Shown: piece after piece, positions 1 to 5,559 of the stretch
Layout of the letters: each line of letters starts with the position of its first letter
Position numbering within the stretch: position 1 is the stretch's first letter
From: CAVALG01 sp963589585
GTDB taxonomy: Bacteria; Bacillota; Clostridia; Oscillospirales; Acutalibacteraceae
Direction: 5' to 3'
DNA length: 5,594 nt
NCBI GenBank assembly: GCA_963589585.1
Contig: CAVALG010000111.1
Location: 1 to 5,594, forward strand
The notes under the pieces: model-generated
Told to the model about the DNA's origin: nothing
What the model saw: the letters and a program-made list of their open reading frames with translations, nothing else
The model's database searches: none
Translations under genes and position numbers: made by a program

Positions 1-2
1 AG

Positions 3-53
3 CGTGTAGGCAAAGACCGTAAAAAGGTCAGCATCTACGCTGTTGAGCAATAA
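3..53 (+). CDS. 3' end of an unidentified gene (partial)
   Basis: An open frame enters from the left edge and ends at a TAA stop at 51-53. It encodes 16 visible residues (RVGKDRKKVSIYAVEQ). The other two forward frames contain stops within these bases. The segment is basic and then ends in a short hydrophobic stretch, which is too little to assign a family. The strong terminator that begins 23 bases after the stop supports this being a real gene end. Function unknown. Confidence 0.6.
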   Translation, partial: RVGKDRKKVSIYAVEQ

Positions 54-75
54 TTGCGCAAAATACAGTAACTTT

Positions 76-108
76 AAAGCCGGAGCAGTTTGTTGCCCCG
101 GCTTTTTT
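76..108 (+). terminator. Intrinsic terminator of the upstream gene
   Basis: The arm AAAGCCGG (76-83) pairs perfectly with CCGGCTTT (98-105). Past an A-C mismatch, GCA (85-87) pairs with TGC (94-96), leaving a six-base loop. The right arm runs into six T residues (103-108). This is a classical rho-independent terminator, and it isolates the next gene from upstream transcription. Confidence 0.9.
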
Positions 109-224
109 GTGCTTTTCTAAACAGATTTTGTCGGATTTTAATATTTTTTGCAAAAAGTCGCTATTTTTAAAAAAAGCAGGCATTACCTATATATGCAGAA
201 CTGTAAATTTTAATTTAAACACGG

Positions 225-233
225 TGTTATAAT
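225..233 (+). promoter_or_regulatory. Extended -10 promoter for the M23/sigma operon
   Basis: TGT followed by TATAAT (228-233) is a perfect -10 box with the TGn extension. The stretch 17 bases upstream (205-210, AAATTT) is not a good -35 box, so the promoter would depend on the extended -10. Initiation is expected near 240, leaving a leader of only about 16 bases with the ribosome binding site almost at the 5' end. The exact start is inferred. A more distant upstream promoter in the AT-rich 112-224 stretch cannot be excluded. Confidence 0.6.
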
Positions 234-255
234 CGCAGGAAAGGTGATGTTTTAA

Positions 256-1491
256 ATGCTTTTACGCCCAAAAAACAAAATAATGTTTGCCCTTGTTTTA
301 ATTGTTGCTATTGTGTGCTATGTGCCCTCGGTTCGGGAAATAATCGCACCGAAAGCATATGCTGTTTCAAAGTACAGCCAATTGCAGCAAAGATCAAAGG
401 AGATCGATAAGGAACTTGATAAACTTAAAAAAGATAAGGCGTCACAGCAAGCGATAAAATCAAAGCTGGAAGAAAAAATAAAAAACACGCAGGATAAAAT
501 AAATACCTGCAATGAAAAACTTCGTAAGTATTCCGATGAAATATCCGAGTGTCAATCGCGAATATCCGAAAAGGAACGCGAACTTGCAGATTCAAAGATG
601 CTTTTCAGGAAGCGTATGCGCTCTATTTATATGAGCGGCAATACAAGCGGAGAGTTGATTGTACTGCTTAATTCCGAAAGTGTATCCGATTATTTGGCAC
701 TTGCGCAGTTGTCGGTTAATGTTTCAAATCGCGATAAAAAACTTATGGATACTATAATCAGCGCGGCAAAAGAAATCGAAGCAAATAAAAAACAAATTGA
801 AGCCCAAAAAGCAAGCGAGCAGAAAACGCGCTCGGAACTCAAATCGGAACAGGAAAGTTTAAATTCGCAAAGTGATGAGATTGCCGCGGTTATTGAAAAA
901 CTCGACGCAAACAGTAAACAGCTGAGCGACGAACAACACACCCTTCAAGCGGATATGAGCGTTATACTTGCAGATATAAACAGTCGCTCGGAAAGCCAAA
1001 ACAAGGGCGGTAGCGGCTCAAACGGAAATAGCGCCCCTGCAAGCAATACGGTTTACGAGGGGGATTTGATGTGGCCCGTCCCGTCCTGCCGAACCCTTTC
1101 AAGTGGCTGGGGACAGCGTTGGGGCAGGCAGCATAAGGGTATAGATATTTCGGGCGGCGGCATTTCGGGTAAACCGATAATCGCAGTCGGGGACGGCGTG
1201 GTTAAAAAAGCAAACAACTCCTGCCCCCACAATTTCGGTAAAAAAGGTTGGAATTGCGGCTGCGGCGGCGGATACGGCAATTTTGTTTACCTAAGCGTTA
1301 AGGCGGCAAGCGGCACGGATTACACGCTTGTGTACGGCCATATGAGCCAGTGCATTGTCAGTACAGGGCAATCGGTTAAAGCAGGGCAGGTGATAGGCTA
1401 TGTAGGCAGTACCGGTTGGTCAGAGGGGTGGCACCTGCATTATGAGCTTTGGGCAAACGGTAAAAACATAAATCCTATGTCGGTGTATTAA
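256..1491 (+). CDS. Secreted coiled-coil M23 peptidoglycan hydrolase (EnvC/PcsB-like)
   Basis: This 411-residue protein probably cleaves peptidoglycan cross-bridges outside the membrane, perhaps during division or growth. Residues 1-36 look like a signal peptide or N-terminal anchor: a basic start, a hydrophobic core at 10-23, and a possible AYA cleavage site at 34-36. Residues 38-245 are charged heptad-like coiled coil resembling PcsB/EnvC regulatory regions. A Gly/Ser linker (251-262) leads to a C-terminal M23/LytM domain (about 272-411). The expected active-site residues are all present: H293 and D297 in HKGID, H362, and H393/H395 in HLH, so the enzyme should be active. An unusual insert at 321-340 carries C323, H325, C334 and C336. 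ATG 256 is chosen because AGGTGA (242-247) precedes it at good spacing, whereas M10 lacks a ribosome site. The sigma gene follows after 38 bases with no terminator, suggesting co-transcription. The domain assignment is firm; the cellular role is inferred. Confidence 0.92.
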   Translation: MLLRPKNKIMFALVLIVAIVCYVPSVREIIAPKAYAVSKYSQLQQRSKEIDKELDKLKKDKASQQAIKSKLEEKIKNTQDKINTCNEKLRKYSDEISECQSRISEKERELADSKMLFRKRMRSIYMSGNTSGELIVLLNSESVSDYLALAQLSVNVSNRDKKLMDTIISAAKEIEANKKQIEAQKASEQKTRSELKSEQESLNSQSDEIAAVIEKLDANSKQLSDEQHTLQADMSVILADINSRSESQNKGGSGSNGNSAPASNTVYEGDLMWPVPSCRTLSSGWGQRWGRQHKGIDISGGGISGKPIIAVGDGVVKKANNSCPHNFGKKGWNCGCGGGYGNFVYLSVKAASGTDYTLVYGHMSQCIVSTGQSVKAGQVIGYVGSTGWSEGWHLHYELWANGKNINPMSVY

Positions 1492-1529
1492 GCAGAACTA
1501 TGTTTATTTAGGCAGGAAAGGGGGACGCA

Positions 1530-2057
1530 ATGTTTGACGGCAAGGAATTTGAAAGAATAGTGAATAAATATAATGCGGAACTCTTCCGTTACTGCTATTA
1601 CAGAATGAAAAACAATAAGCAACTTGCGGAGGAAACCCTTAACGATATATTTATGGTTCTGTTCAAAAAGTGGGAGTCGCTTGTGTTTAAAGATGACGGC
1701 GCCGCAAGGGCTTATCTGTATCGCGTAGCCGATAAATGCATTAAACACAACCAAAACAGCCCTGTAAAGGATGTTCCCCTCTCTTTTGAAAAACTGCTGC
1801 ATTATGACGCATTAAACGGCCTTGCGGTATATGACGATTATTTTAAATCGGAACGCCCAACGGAAGAATATCTTAAAGATATCGCTTTTAGTATGCCTGC
1901 AAAAATGCAATCGGTGTTTCGCCTGCGTTATATAGAAAAGAAAAAACTTACAGATATAGCTGCCGCGACGGGACTGCCTTATTCCACAATACGCTCGCGG
2001 CTTCAAAGGGCGGAAACATATGCCGAAAATGAAATAAAAAAGTTTTTCGGCAGTTGA
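1530..2057 (+). CDS. ECF-type RNA polymerase sigma factor
   Basis: This 175-residue protein has the two-domain layout of group 4 (extracytoplasmic function) sigma factors and the usual length. Residues 8-75 resemble sigma region 2, which binds core polymerase and the -10 element. The stretch LAEETLNDIFMVLFKKW (32-48) fits regions 2.1-2.2. A variable linker spans 76-112. Residues 115-170 resemble region 4, with a helix-turn-helix around 138-160 (LTDIAAATGLPYSTIRSRL) that would read the -35 element. The start is supported by AAAGGGGG (1517-1524) a few bases upstream. The next gene encodes a one-pass membrane protein 48 bases downstream, the usual arrangement for a cognate anti-sigma factor. Region 2 is divergent, so the subgroup is unclear. 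No terminator separates the gene from the upstream hydrolase. The target promoters cannot be read from this window. Confidence 0.88.
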   Translation: MFDGKEFERIVNKYNAELFRYCYYRMKNNKQLAEETLNDIFMVLFKKWESLVFKDDGAARAYLYRVADKCIKHNQNSPVKDVPLSFEKLLHYDALNGLAVYDDYFKSERPTEEYLKDIAFSMPAKMQSVFRLRYIEKKKLTDIAAATGLPYSTIRSRLQRAETYAENEIKKFFGS

Positions 2058-2105
2058 TTTTAAAAATGCCGTTGCAGGCAGCAAATACGGGAACGGAGGT
2101 TTGCA

Positions 2106-2912
2106 ATGAGTACGAAATTAGAAAATATTTTAAAATGGCGTAAGTGCCGTGACGATGCCGAACTGCTGAAAGCACTTGATGAAATCATTGATGCTGAACT
2201 TTTAAAAAGCGCTGAAAAACGCGATTCGGAATTGGTTGACGAAGCCATACAACTGTCACTTTACCTGCAAAACAAAGATGTTTCCGCAATAAATTCATAT
2301 GCGGACGGCGTTGCGGAGCAGTTTTTAAAAAGCCTGCCGCAAAACGGCAGGCAGGCAAACCGAAACAGAAAAGCAAAATGCGTAAAATTAAAACGGCTGA
2401 TACCCGTTGCCGCAGTTGTCGTTCTTCTTGTTTCGGGTTCGCTCATTGCAGATGCATTCGGGTTTAGTGTTATCAGCCTTACAAAACAGGCGCTGATGAA
2501 TATGAAGGAAAAACAAACATACAAAGAAGGAAATGTCGAAATCGTATTGACCGACGATACTCAAGTATTTAATTCGGTTGATGATTTTAAAAAAGCAAAT
2601 TTATTCCCGTCTGCTGTTTTACCGTATGAATTTTTGAGCAATCACCCCGTTAAAACAATTACGGTATATGATTACGGCGATGTGACAGAGGCTGCATTTA
2701 CTTTTAAGGATAAGGAATTGTACATTTCGGTTACTAAGGGGAAGAGCGTAACAAACAACTCGGCACACACAACAGAAATCGGTAATTTCAATGTGGTTTT
2801 AAGTAACTATGACGGAATTTTTCAAGGCGAATTTCAATATAATAATTACTTGTATCTTGCGAACGCGCCGACAGAGGAAACCATGAGGGAAATGATCGAG
2901 GATATGAGATGA
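2106..2912 (+). CDS. Probable membrane anti-sigma factor (possibly DUF4367-like C-terminus)
   Basis: This 268-residue protein has a single predicted transmembrane helix at about 98-117 (LIPVAAVVVLLVSGSLIA), preceded by a basic stretch at 87-97 that fits a cytoplasmic N-terminus. Residues 1-90 are helical and charged and would be the sigma-binding part. Residues 118-268 would lie outside and show alternating beta-type patterns. A segment around 166-200 (FPSAVLPYEFLS, then TITVYDYGD) recalls DUF4367-type sensor domains, but that match is from memory and tentative. The zinc motif of ZAS anti-sigma factors (HxxxCxxC) is absent. The start is set by GGAGGT (2095-2100), five bases before the ATG. 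Its role is inferred from position after an ECF sigma gene and from topology: it would hold the sigma factor inactive until an envelope signal is sensed. It could instead be a different membrane regulator. Confidence 0.72.
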   Translation: MSTKLENILKWRKCRDDAELLKALDEIIDAELLKSAEKRDSELVDEAIQLSLYLQNKDVSAINSYADGVAEQFLKSLPQNGRQANRNRKAKCVKLKRLIPVAAVVVLLVSGSLIADAFGFSVISLTKQALMNMKEKQTYKEGNVEIVLTDDTQVFNSVDDFKKANLFPSAVLPYEFLSNHPVKTITVYDYGDVTEAAFTFKDKELYISVTKGKSVTNNSAHTTEIGNFNVVLSNYDGIFQGEFQYNNYLYLANAPTEETMREMIEDMR

Positions 2913-2921
2913 AATGCGTCA

Positions 2922-2950
2922 TTGACATAGCAACCCCAAAATTGTATAAT
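2922..2950 (+). promoter_or_regulatory. Perfect-consensus sigma-A promoter
   Basis: TTGACA (2922-2927) and TATAAT (2945-2950) match the housekeeping consensus at all 12 positions and are separated by exactly 17 bases. Transcription should start near 2957 and yield a leader of about 76 bases before the ATG at 3033. The promoter begins nine bases after the anti-sigma stop codon, so the downstream gene is probably expressed independently of the sigma operon. Confidence 0.9.
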
Positions 2951-2981
2951 GATACCATAAAATGAAATGAGAGTAATGCAA

Positions 2982-3014
2982 ATGCAAAACGGATTTAATA
3001 ACAGCCTCTTCTAA
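2982..3014 (+). CDS. Possible leader peptide upstream of the HExxH gene
   Basis: A ten-residue frame (MQNGFNNSLF) lies inside the predicted leader and ends at TAA 3012-3014. GAGAG (2969-2973) sits eight bases before ATG 2982 as a weak ribosome site. In-frame ATGs at 2967 and 2976 would give 15- or 12-residue versions. The frame is the same as that of the downstream gene, separated from it by stops at 3012-3014 and 3030-3032. It may be chance; no repeated regulatory codons are visible. Confidence 0.2.
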   Translation: MQNGFNNSLF

Positions 3015-3016
3015 AT

Positions 3017-3024
3017 AAGGCGGA
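3017..3024 (+). promoter_or_regulatory. Ribosome binding site of the HExxH gene
   Basis: AAGGCGGA differs from AAGGAGGA at one base and is spaced eight bases from ATG 3033. It decides this start over the upstream in-frame ATGs, which are cut off by stops. AGGC (3018-3021) could pair with GCCT (3004-3007), a weak four-base hairpin that might partly mask the site. Confidence 0.5.
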
Positions 3025-3032
3025 AGATATAA

Positions 3033-3524
3033 ATGCAACATATTTGGACACTTGAAAATTGGGAAAAGAATATAGATTTTAACGATGAAAACCACAGAAC
3101 GGGGTTTAGATTAAGGTTTGACAAAAATGTTGACCCTGAGGTTCGCCGGGCGTGCAAAGAGTTTGCCGCTTTTCTCAGACGGGAGTTTTACTTTCCGTTG
3201 AGGGTGGTTGCATACATTAAGGACAAGCCCAAACTTCGCTGTATGGACGGCGATACGGCGTACGGAACATTTTGGCGAATTGAGGATGATTACACTGTTG
3301 AGCCTTACATTCGTGTTGCGGCAGGTGATTACGAGGAAAGGTGCGCCAAGTGGGATAAGGACAGTGCTTTAACAGCAATATTGATAACACTGGCGCACGA
3401 ATTGACGCATTATTTTCAATGGATAAACTCGTTGGAATTAACTCATAAAGGGGAGGAGCGTCAGGCAACAATGTATGCGAGATACATTTTAGATGAATAT
3501 GCAGAAACACGAGAACACCCATAA
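3033..3524 (+). CDS. Uncharacterised HExxH (zincin-like) protein
   Basis: This 163-residue protein has no signal peptide or transmembrane helix and is probably cytoplasmic. The clearest motif is HELTH (H122, E123, H126), the zinc-binding and catalytic signature of metallopeptidases. It is followed 16 residues later by E142 within EERQATMYA (141-149). The pattern E-x-x-A-x-x-Y/F-A resembles the third-ligand helix of ImmA/IrrE-type gluzincins, so E142 is the likely third zinc ligand. H138 is an alternative. Residues 1-110 are mixed alpha/beta with several aromatic residues and match no family I recognise. The start is supported by AAGGCGGA (3017-3024), eight bases upstream. The gene stands alone behind a perfect-consensus promoter and ends before a bidirectional terminator. 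No helix-turn-helix domain or partner regulator accompanies it, unlike many ImmA/IrrE systems. Protease activity and substrate are inferred or unknown. Confidence 0.8.
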   Translation: MQHIWTLENWEKNIDFNDENHRTGFRLRFDKNVDPEVRRACKEFAAFLRREFYFPLRVVAYIKDKPKLRCMDGDTAYGTFWRIEDDYTVEPYIRVAAGDYEERCAKWDKDSALTAILITLAHELTHYFQWINSLELTHKGEERQATMYARYILDEYAETREHP

Positions 3525-3531
3525 TTAAGGT

Positions 3532-3613
3532 TTGCGGATATATTGCCTACAATGATATGTTATTATATTATGACTGAAAGCATTATAACATATTCCTTCC
3601 CCACAATCCGCAA
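3532..3613. repeat. Nested AT-rich inverted repeat
   Basis: The outer arms TTGCGGAT (3532-3539) and ATCCGCAA (3606-3613) are perfectly complementary. Inside them ATATGTTAT (3555-3563) pairs with ATAACATAT (3585-3593), extended by two more pairs past a T-T mismatch. TTAA occurs just outside both arms (3525-3528 and 3618-3621). It could be a folded 3' untranslated region, a small relic mobile repeat, or a binding site. No T-tract follows, so it is not a standard terminator. Confidence 0.55.
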
Positions 3614-3651
3614 GCGTTTAACAAAACTTGAATAGTGAGCAGTGAATAAGC

Positions 3652-3687
3652 AAAAACGGCAGGCATCTTATGATGCTTGCCGTTTTT
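3652..3687. terminator. Bidirectional intrinsic terminator
   Basis: A 16-base arm (3652-3667) pairs with 3672-3687 around the loop TTAT, with a single G-T wobble. The arms start with AAAAA and end with TTTTT, so the hairpin has a U-tract when read from either strand. It closes the HExxH transcript on the plus strand. It also begins three bases past the CCA end of the minus-strand tRNA gene, where it terminates that transcript. Confidence 0.93.
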
Positions 3688-3690
3688 ACT

Positions 3691-3766
<76 letters not shown>

Positions 3767-3825
3767 ATATTAAATCTTAACCTGCAAATCGGCGACTTTA
3801 CAAACCGATTGCCTTAACGCAAACT

Positions 3826-3854
3826 ATAATAACACAAATCGGGCGGTAATGCAA
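3826..3854 (-). promoter_or_regulatory. Candidate promoter of the tRNA-Ala gene
   Basis: On the minus strand TTGCAT (3849-3854) and TATTAT (3826-3831) are separated by 17 bases. The -10 box carries a TGT extension (3832-3834). Initiation would be near 3819, giving a precursor with about 53 bases of leader. That leader includes an imperfect hairpin formed by AATCGG (3786-3791) and CCGATT (3805-3810). The -35 match is weak, so the -10 box is the main evidence. Confidence 0.5.
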
Positions 3855-4107
3855 GGCTTTTTTCAAAAATTATTTGCGCGGCATTATCGGCAGCGGTTTT
3901 GCCGCATATATTTTAGGTAGAAGTTGCATAAATTCGGGGTAAAAAACGGCTTGTTTTAACTGGTATATCACAATTATTATAACAAGTATATATGAGCAGT
4001 GATGAATATGTTAATTTAATGTGCAATAGTTATAAAAACATCGCCTGAAAATCTTTAATAATACTGCAATACGCCGAAAAATTAATGTTAAAAAATTAAA
4101 ATAATTG
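3855..4107. other. AT-rich intergenic region without a supported gene
   Basis: Between the tRNA promoter and the next operon promoter I see no convincing gene. A GC-richer patch at 3878-3905 can form competing hairpins: GCGGCA (3878-3883) with TGCCGC (3900-3905), or CGGCA (3888-3892) with TGCCG (3900-3904). A weak promoter-like pair, TTGTTT (3951-3956) and TATTAT (3975-3980) with an 18-base spacer, lies upstream. An 18-codon frame at 3992-4048 has no ribosome binding site. Confidence 0.6.
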
Positions 4108-4136
4108 TAGACAACCGGCGAAAAGTCTGTTATAAT
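4108..4136 (+). promoter_or_regulatory. Promoter of the NuoE/DRTGG/HATPase operon
   Basis: TAGACA (4108-4113) matches the -35 consensus at five of six bases. TATAAT (4131-4136) is a perfect -10 box with a TGT extension, and the spacer is 17 bases. Transcription would begin near 4143, leaving a leader of about 95 bases before the start codon at 4238. Confidence 0.85.
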
Positions 4137-4142
4137 TCTATA

Positions 4143-4237
4143 GATGCGGTGTGATGGGCGGTTATGCCCTTTGCGCCCCGAACCGTAAAACGCATAAAAA
4201 TGTGTTTTGGGTTAATTATATAGGAGGAATCAGCTCA
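4143..4237 (+). promoter_or_regulatory. Structured 5' leader of the NuoE-like operon
   Basis: The leader has several short complementary segments. ATGCG (4144-4148) pairs with CGCAT (4191-4195). Within it, GGGC (4156-4159) can pair either with GCCC (4166-4169) or with the GCCC at 4175-4178. The strong ribosome site AGGAGGA (4222-4228) lies outside these pairings. The layout could allow control of elongation or folding, but no known riboswitch class is recognisable. Confidence 0.3.
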
Positions 4238-4732
4238 ATGAAAAAGAAAATCGGCACTCTTCCGTTCAGCGGCACGCCTGAACAGGAAAAAGAGCTAAAA
4301 AAGATCATTGACGCCAACAAGCATGACAAAAGCCGCCTTATGGCAGTTATGCAGCAGGCGCAGGATATCTACGGGTATCTTCCGCTTGAGGTTCAGGAAA
4401 TGATCGCAAGAGGTATGGATGTACCGGTAGAAAAGGTTTACGGTGTTTCAACCTTTTACGCACAGTTTTCACTATGTCCCAAGGGCAAATATAACATTTC
4501 CGTATGTCTCGGAACCGCATGTTATGTTAAAGGTTCGGGCGATTTGATGGACAAACTTTCCGAAAAACTCGGTATCGGTGCTGACGAATGTACGCCGGAC
4601 GGAAAATTTTCGCTTACCGCCTGCCGCTGCATAGGTGCTTGCGGACTTGCACCTGTTCTTACGGTCAATGAAGAAGTTTACGGCCGGCTTACAGTGGACG
4701 ATATTGACGATATACTTGCAAAGTATAATTGA
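4238..4732 (+). CDS. NuoE-like [2Fe-2S] subunit of an NAD(H)-linked hydrogenase or oxidoreductase
   Basis: This 164-residue protein belongs to the NuoE/HydC thioredoxin-like ferredoxin family. Such proteins carry electrons between an NADH-binding flavoprotein and other iron-sulphur subunits, for example in bifurcating [FeFe]-hydrogenases. Residues 15-75 form the family's helical N-terminus, including LMAVMQQAQDIYGYLP (34-49) and GVSTFY (69-74). The four cluster ligands are visible as C90 and C95 (C-x4-C), and C131 and C135 (C-x3-C in CIGAC). Length and motifs are typical and complete. The ATG at 4238 is chosen because AGGAGGA (4222-4228) precedes it; an in-frame extension back to 4151 lies in the leader and is not family-like. 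The next gene follows after 27 bases. Its neighbours suggest a hydrogenase-linked rather than a complex I role. No NuoF partner is visible, but one may lie beyond the window. Confidence 0.93.
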   Translation: MKKKIGTLPFSGTPEQEKELKKIIDANKHDKSRLMAVMQQAQDIYGYLPLEVQEMIARGMDVPVEKVYGVSTFYAQFSLCPKGKYNISVCLGTACYVKGSGDLMDKLSEKLGIGADECTPDGKFSLTACRCIGACGLAPVLTVNEEVYGRLTVDDIDDILAKYN

Positions 4733-4759
4733 AATTAGTTTAAAAAGGACAGAATCCAT

Positions 4760-5116
4760 ATGAAGATCTGCACTATTAAAGAACTGCTTAATGCCGATGT
4801 TATTTGTAACGAAGAACTGCTTTCACGCCATGTTTATTCTGCCTGCGGCAGCGATATGATGAGCGATGTGCTTGCTTATGTCAAGGACCAGGCGGTTCTG
4901 CTTACTGGACTTGTTAATTCGCAGGTTATACGCACTGCCGAAATGATGGATATGGTCTGCATAGTTTTCGTGCGCTCTAAACATCCTACGCCCGAAATGA
5001 TAGAACTCGCCAAAGAAAGCGAAATAGTCCTTTTGGCTACCGATAAAAGAATGTACGAAGCATGCGGTATACTGTACAGTAACGGCCTTGTCGGCAATAA
5101 GGTGAAAAATGTCTGA
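4760..5116 (+). CDS. DRTGG-domain protein
   Basis: This 118-residue protein is essentially a single DRTGG-type domain, named after a motif in phosphotransacetylase-associated and CBS-containing proteins. Its molecular function is poorly known and may be ligand sensing. Recognisable family features are VYSACGSDMMSDVLAY (25-40), the hydrophobic strand and turn VLLTGLVNSQVIRTAEMMD (46-64), and a second half with HPTPEMIELAKE (74-85) followed by a strand (IVLLATD, 88-94). The literal DRTGG residues are not conserved, as in many family members. The start has AAAGGA (4744-4749) ten bases upstream. Its last eight bases overlap the next gene, indicating translational coupling. Single-domain DRTGG genes next to NuoE-like and ATPase genes are common in clostridial hydrogenase loci, so a regulatory or accessory role there is the best inference. 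Confidence 0.82.
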   Translation: MKICTIKELLNADVICNEELLSRHVYSACGSDMMSDVLAYVKDQAVLLTGLVNSQVIRTAEMMDMVCIVFVRSKHPTPEMIELAKESEIVLLATDKRMYEACGILYSNGLVGNKVKNV

Positions 5117-5534
5117 ACCGTTGATTTTTAATTTTGATGTTGACGGGTCTGACTTTACATCGGCAGGTTACGCGTCGGTCAGCATTAAAAAGAATTTAAG
5201 GCAGTTGGGACTTTCACCCGAAATCATCCGCAGAGTTTCCATAGCAATGTACGAGGGCGAAATTAATATGGTTATCCACGCAGGCGGCGGAAAAGCGACC
5301 GTCACGGTAAACGAGGATTGTATAACAATTCTGCTTTCGGATAAAGGACCCGGTATAAAAGATATCGGCAAAGCTATGCAGGAGGGGTATTCCACCGCGC
5401 CCGACAGCGTCCGTTCGCTGGGCTTCGGCGCAGGTATGGGCTTGCCCAATATGAAACGCTACACCGATGAAATGGATATTAAATCTGCAGTTGGTGTGGG
5501 AACGGATATTACAATGAAAGTCTACATAAAATAA
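5109..5534 (+). CDS. RsbW-like histidine kinase-type ATPase (HATPase_c)
   Basis: This 141-residue protein is a stand-alone GHKL ATP-binding domain, similar in size to RsbW/SpoIIAB serine kinases that act as anti-sigma or switch proteins. The N box is visible as E49-x3-N53 in YEGEINMVIHAGG, the G1 box as DKGPGI (78-83), and the G2 glycines as GFGAGMGLPNM (105-115). A final strand (TDITMKVYI, 132-140) completes the fold. No phospho-accepting histidine domain or sensor domain is present, so it is not a complete sensor kinase. The ATG overlaps the DRTGG gene by eight bases and follows TAAGGTGA (5098-5105), so translation is probably coupled. No STAS-domain antagonist or sigma gene is adjacent in view. 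Hydrogenase-associated copies like this may pair with a downstream iron-sulphur sensor protein; that is inference from gene order. Confidence 0.88.
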   Translation: MSEPLIFNFDVDGSDFTSAGYASVSIKKNLRQLGLSPEIIRRVSIAMYEGEINMVIHAGGGKATVTVNEDCITILLSDKGPGIKDIGKAMQEGYSTAPDSVRSLGFGAGMGLPNMKRYTDEMDIKSAVGVGTDITMKVYIK

Positions 5535-5559
5535 GCAGCGATTTTGGGGTAACGGATAT

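Noticed and set aside
1053..1280. Minus-strand open frame rich in proline opposite the M23 domain
   Set aside because: It mirrors the glycine-rich codons of the catalytic domain, and it has no ribosome site or recognisable domain.
3525..3621. Inverted repeats as a CRISPR unit or insertion sequence
   Set aside because: There is only one copy, no spacer periodicity, and no transposase frame inside the roughly 100 bases.
3876..3905. GC-rich hairpin region as a minus-strand terminator or small RNA
   Set aside because: The stems are only 5-6 bases with competing pairings, the following T-run is interrupted, and no minus-strand gene lies upstream to need it.
3992..4048. 18-codon frame (starting MSSDEY) in the intergenic region, possibly behind a weak promoter
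   Set aside because: No ribosome binding site precedes it, the promoter match is weak, and such a short frame is expected by chance in AT-rich DNA.
4151..4237. Extending the NuoE-like protein upstream to GTG 4151 or ATG 4154
   Set aside because: These codons lie only about 8-11 bases from the predicted transcription start and lack a good ribosome site. The added residues do not look like the family, and AGGAGGA clearly marks ATG 4238.
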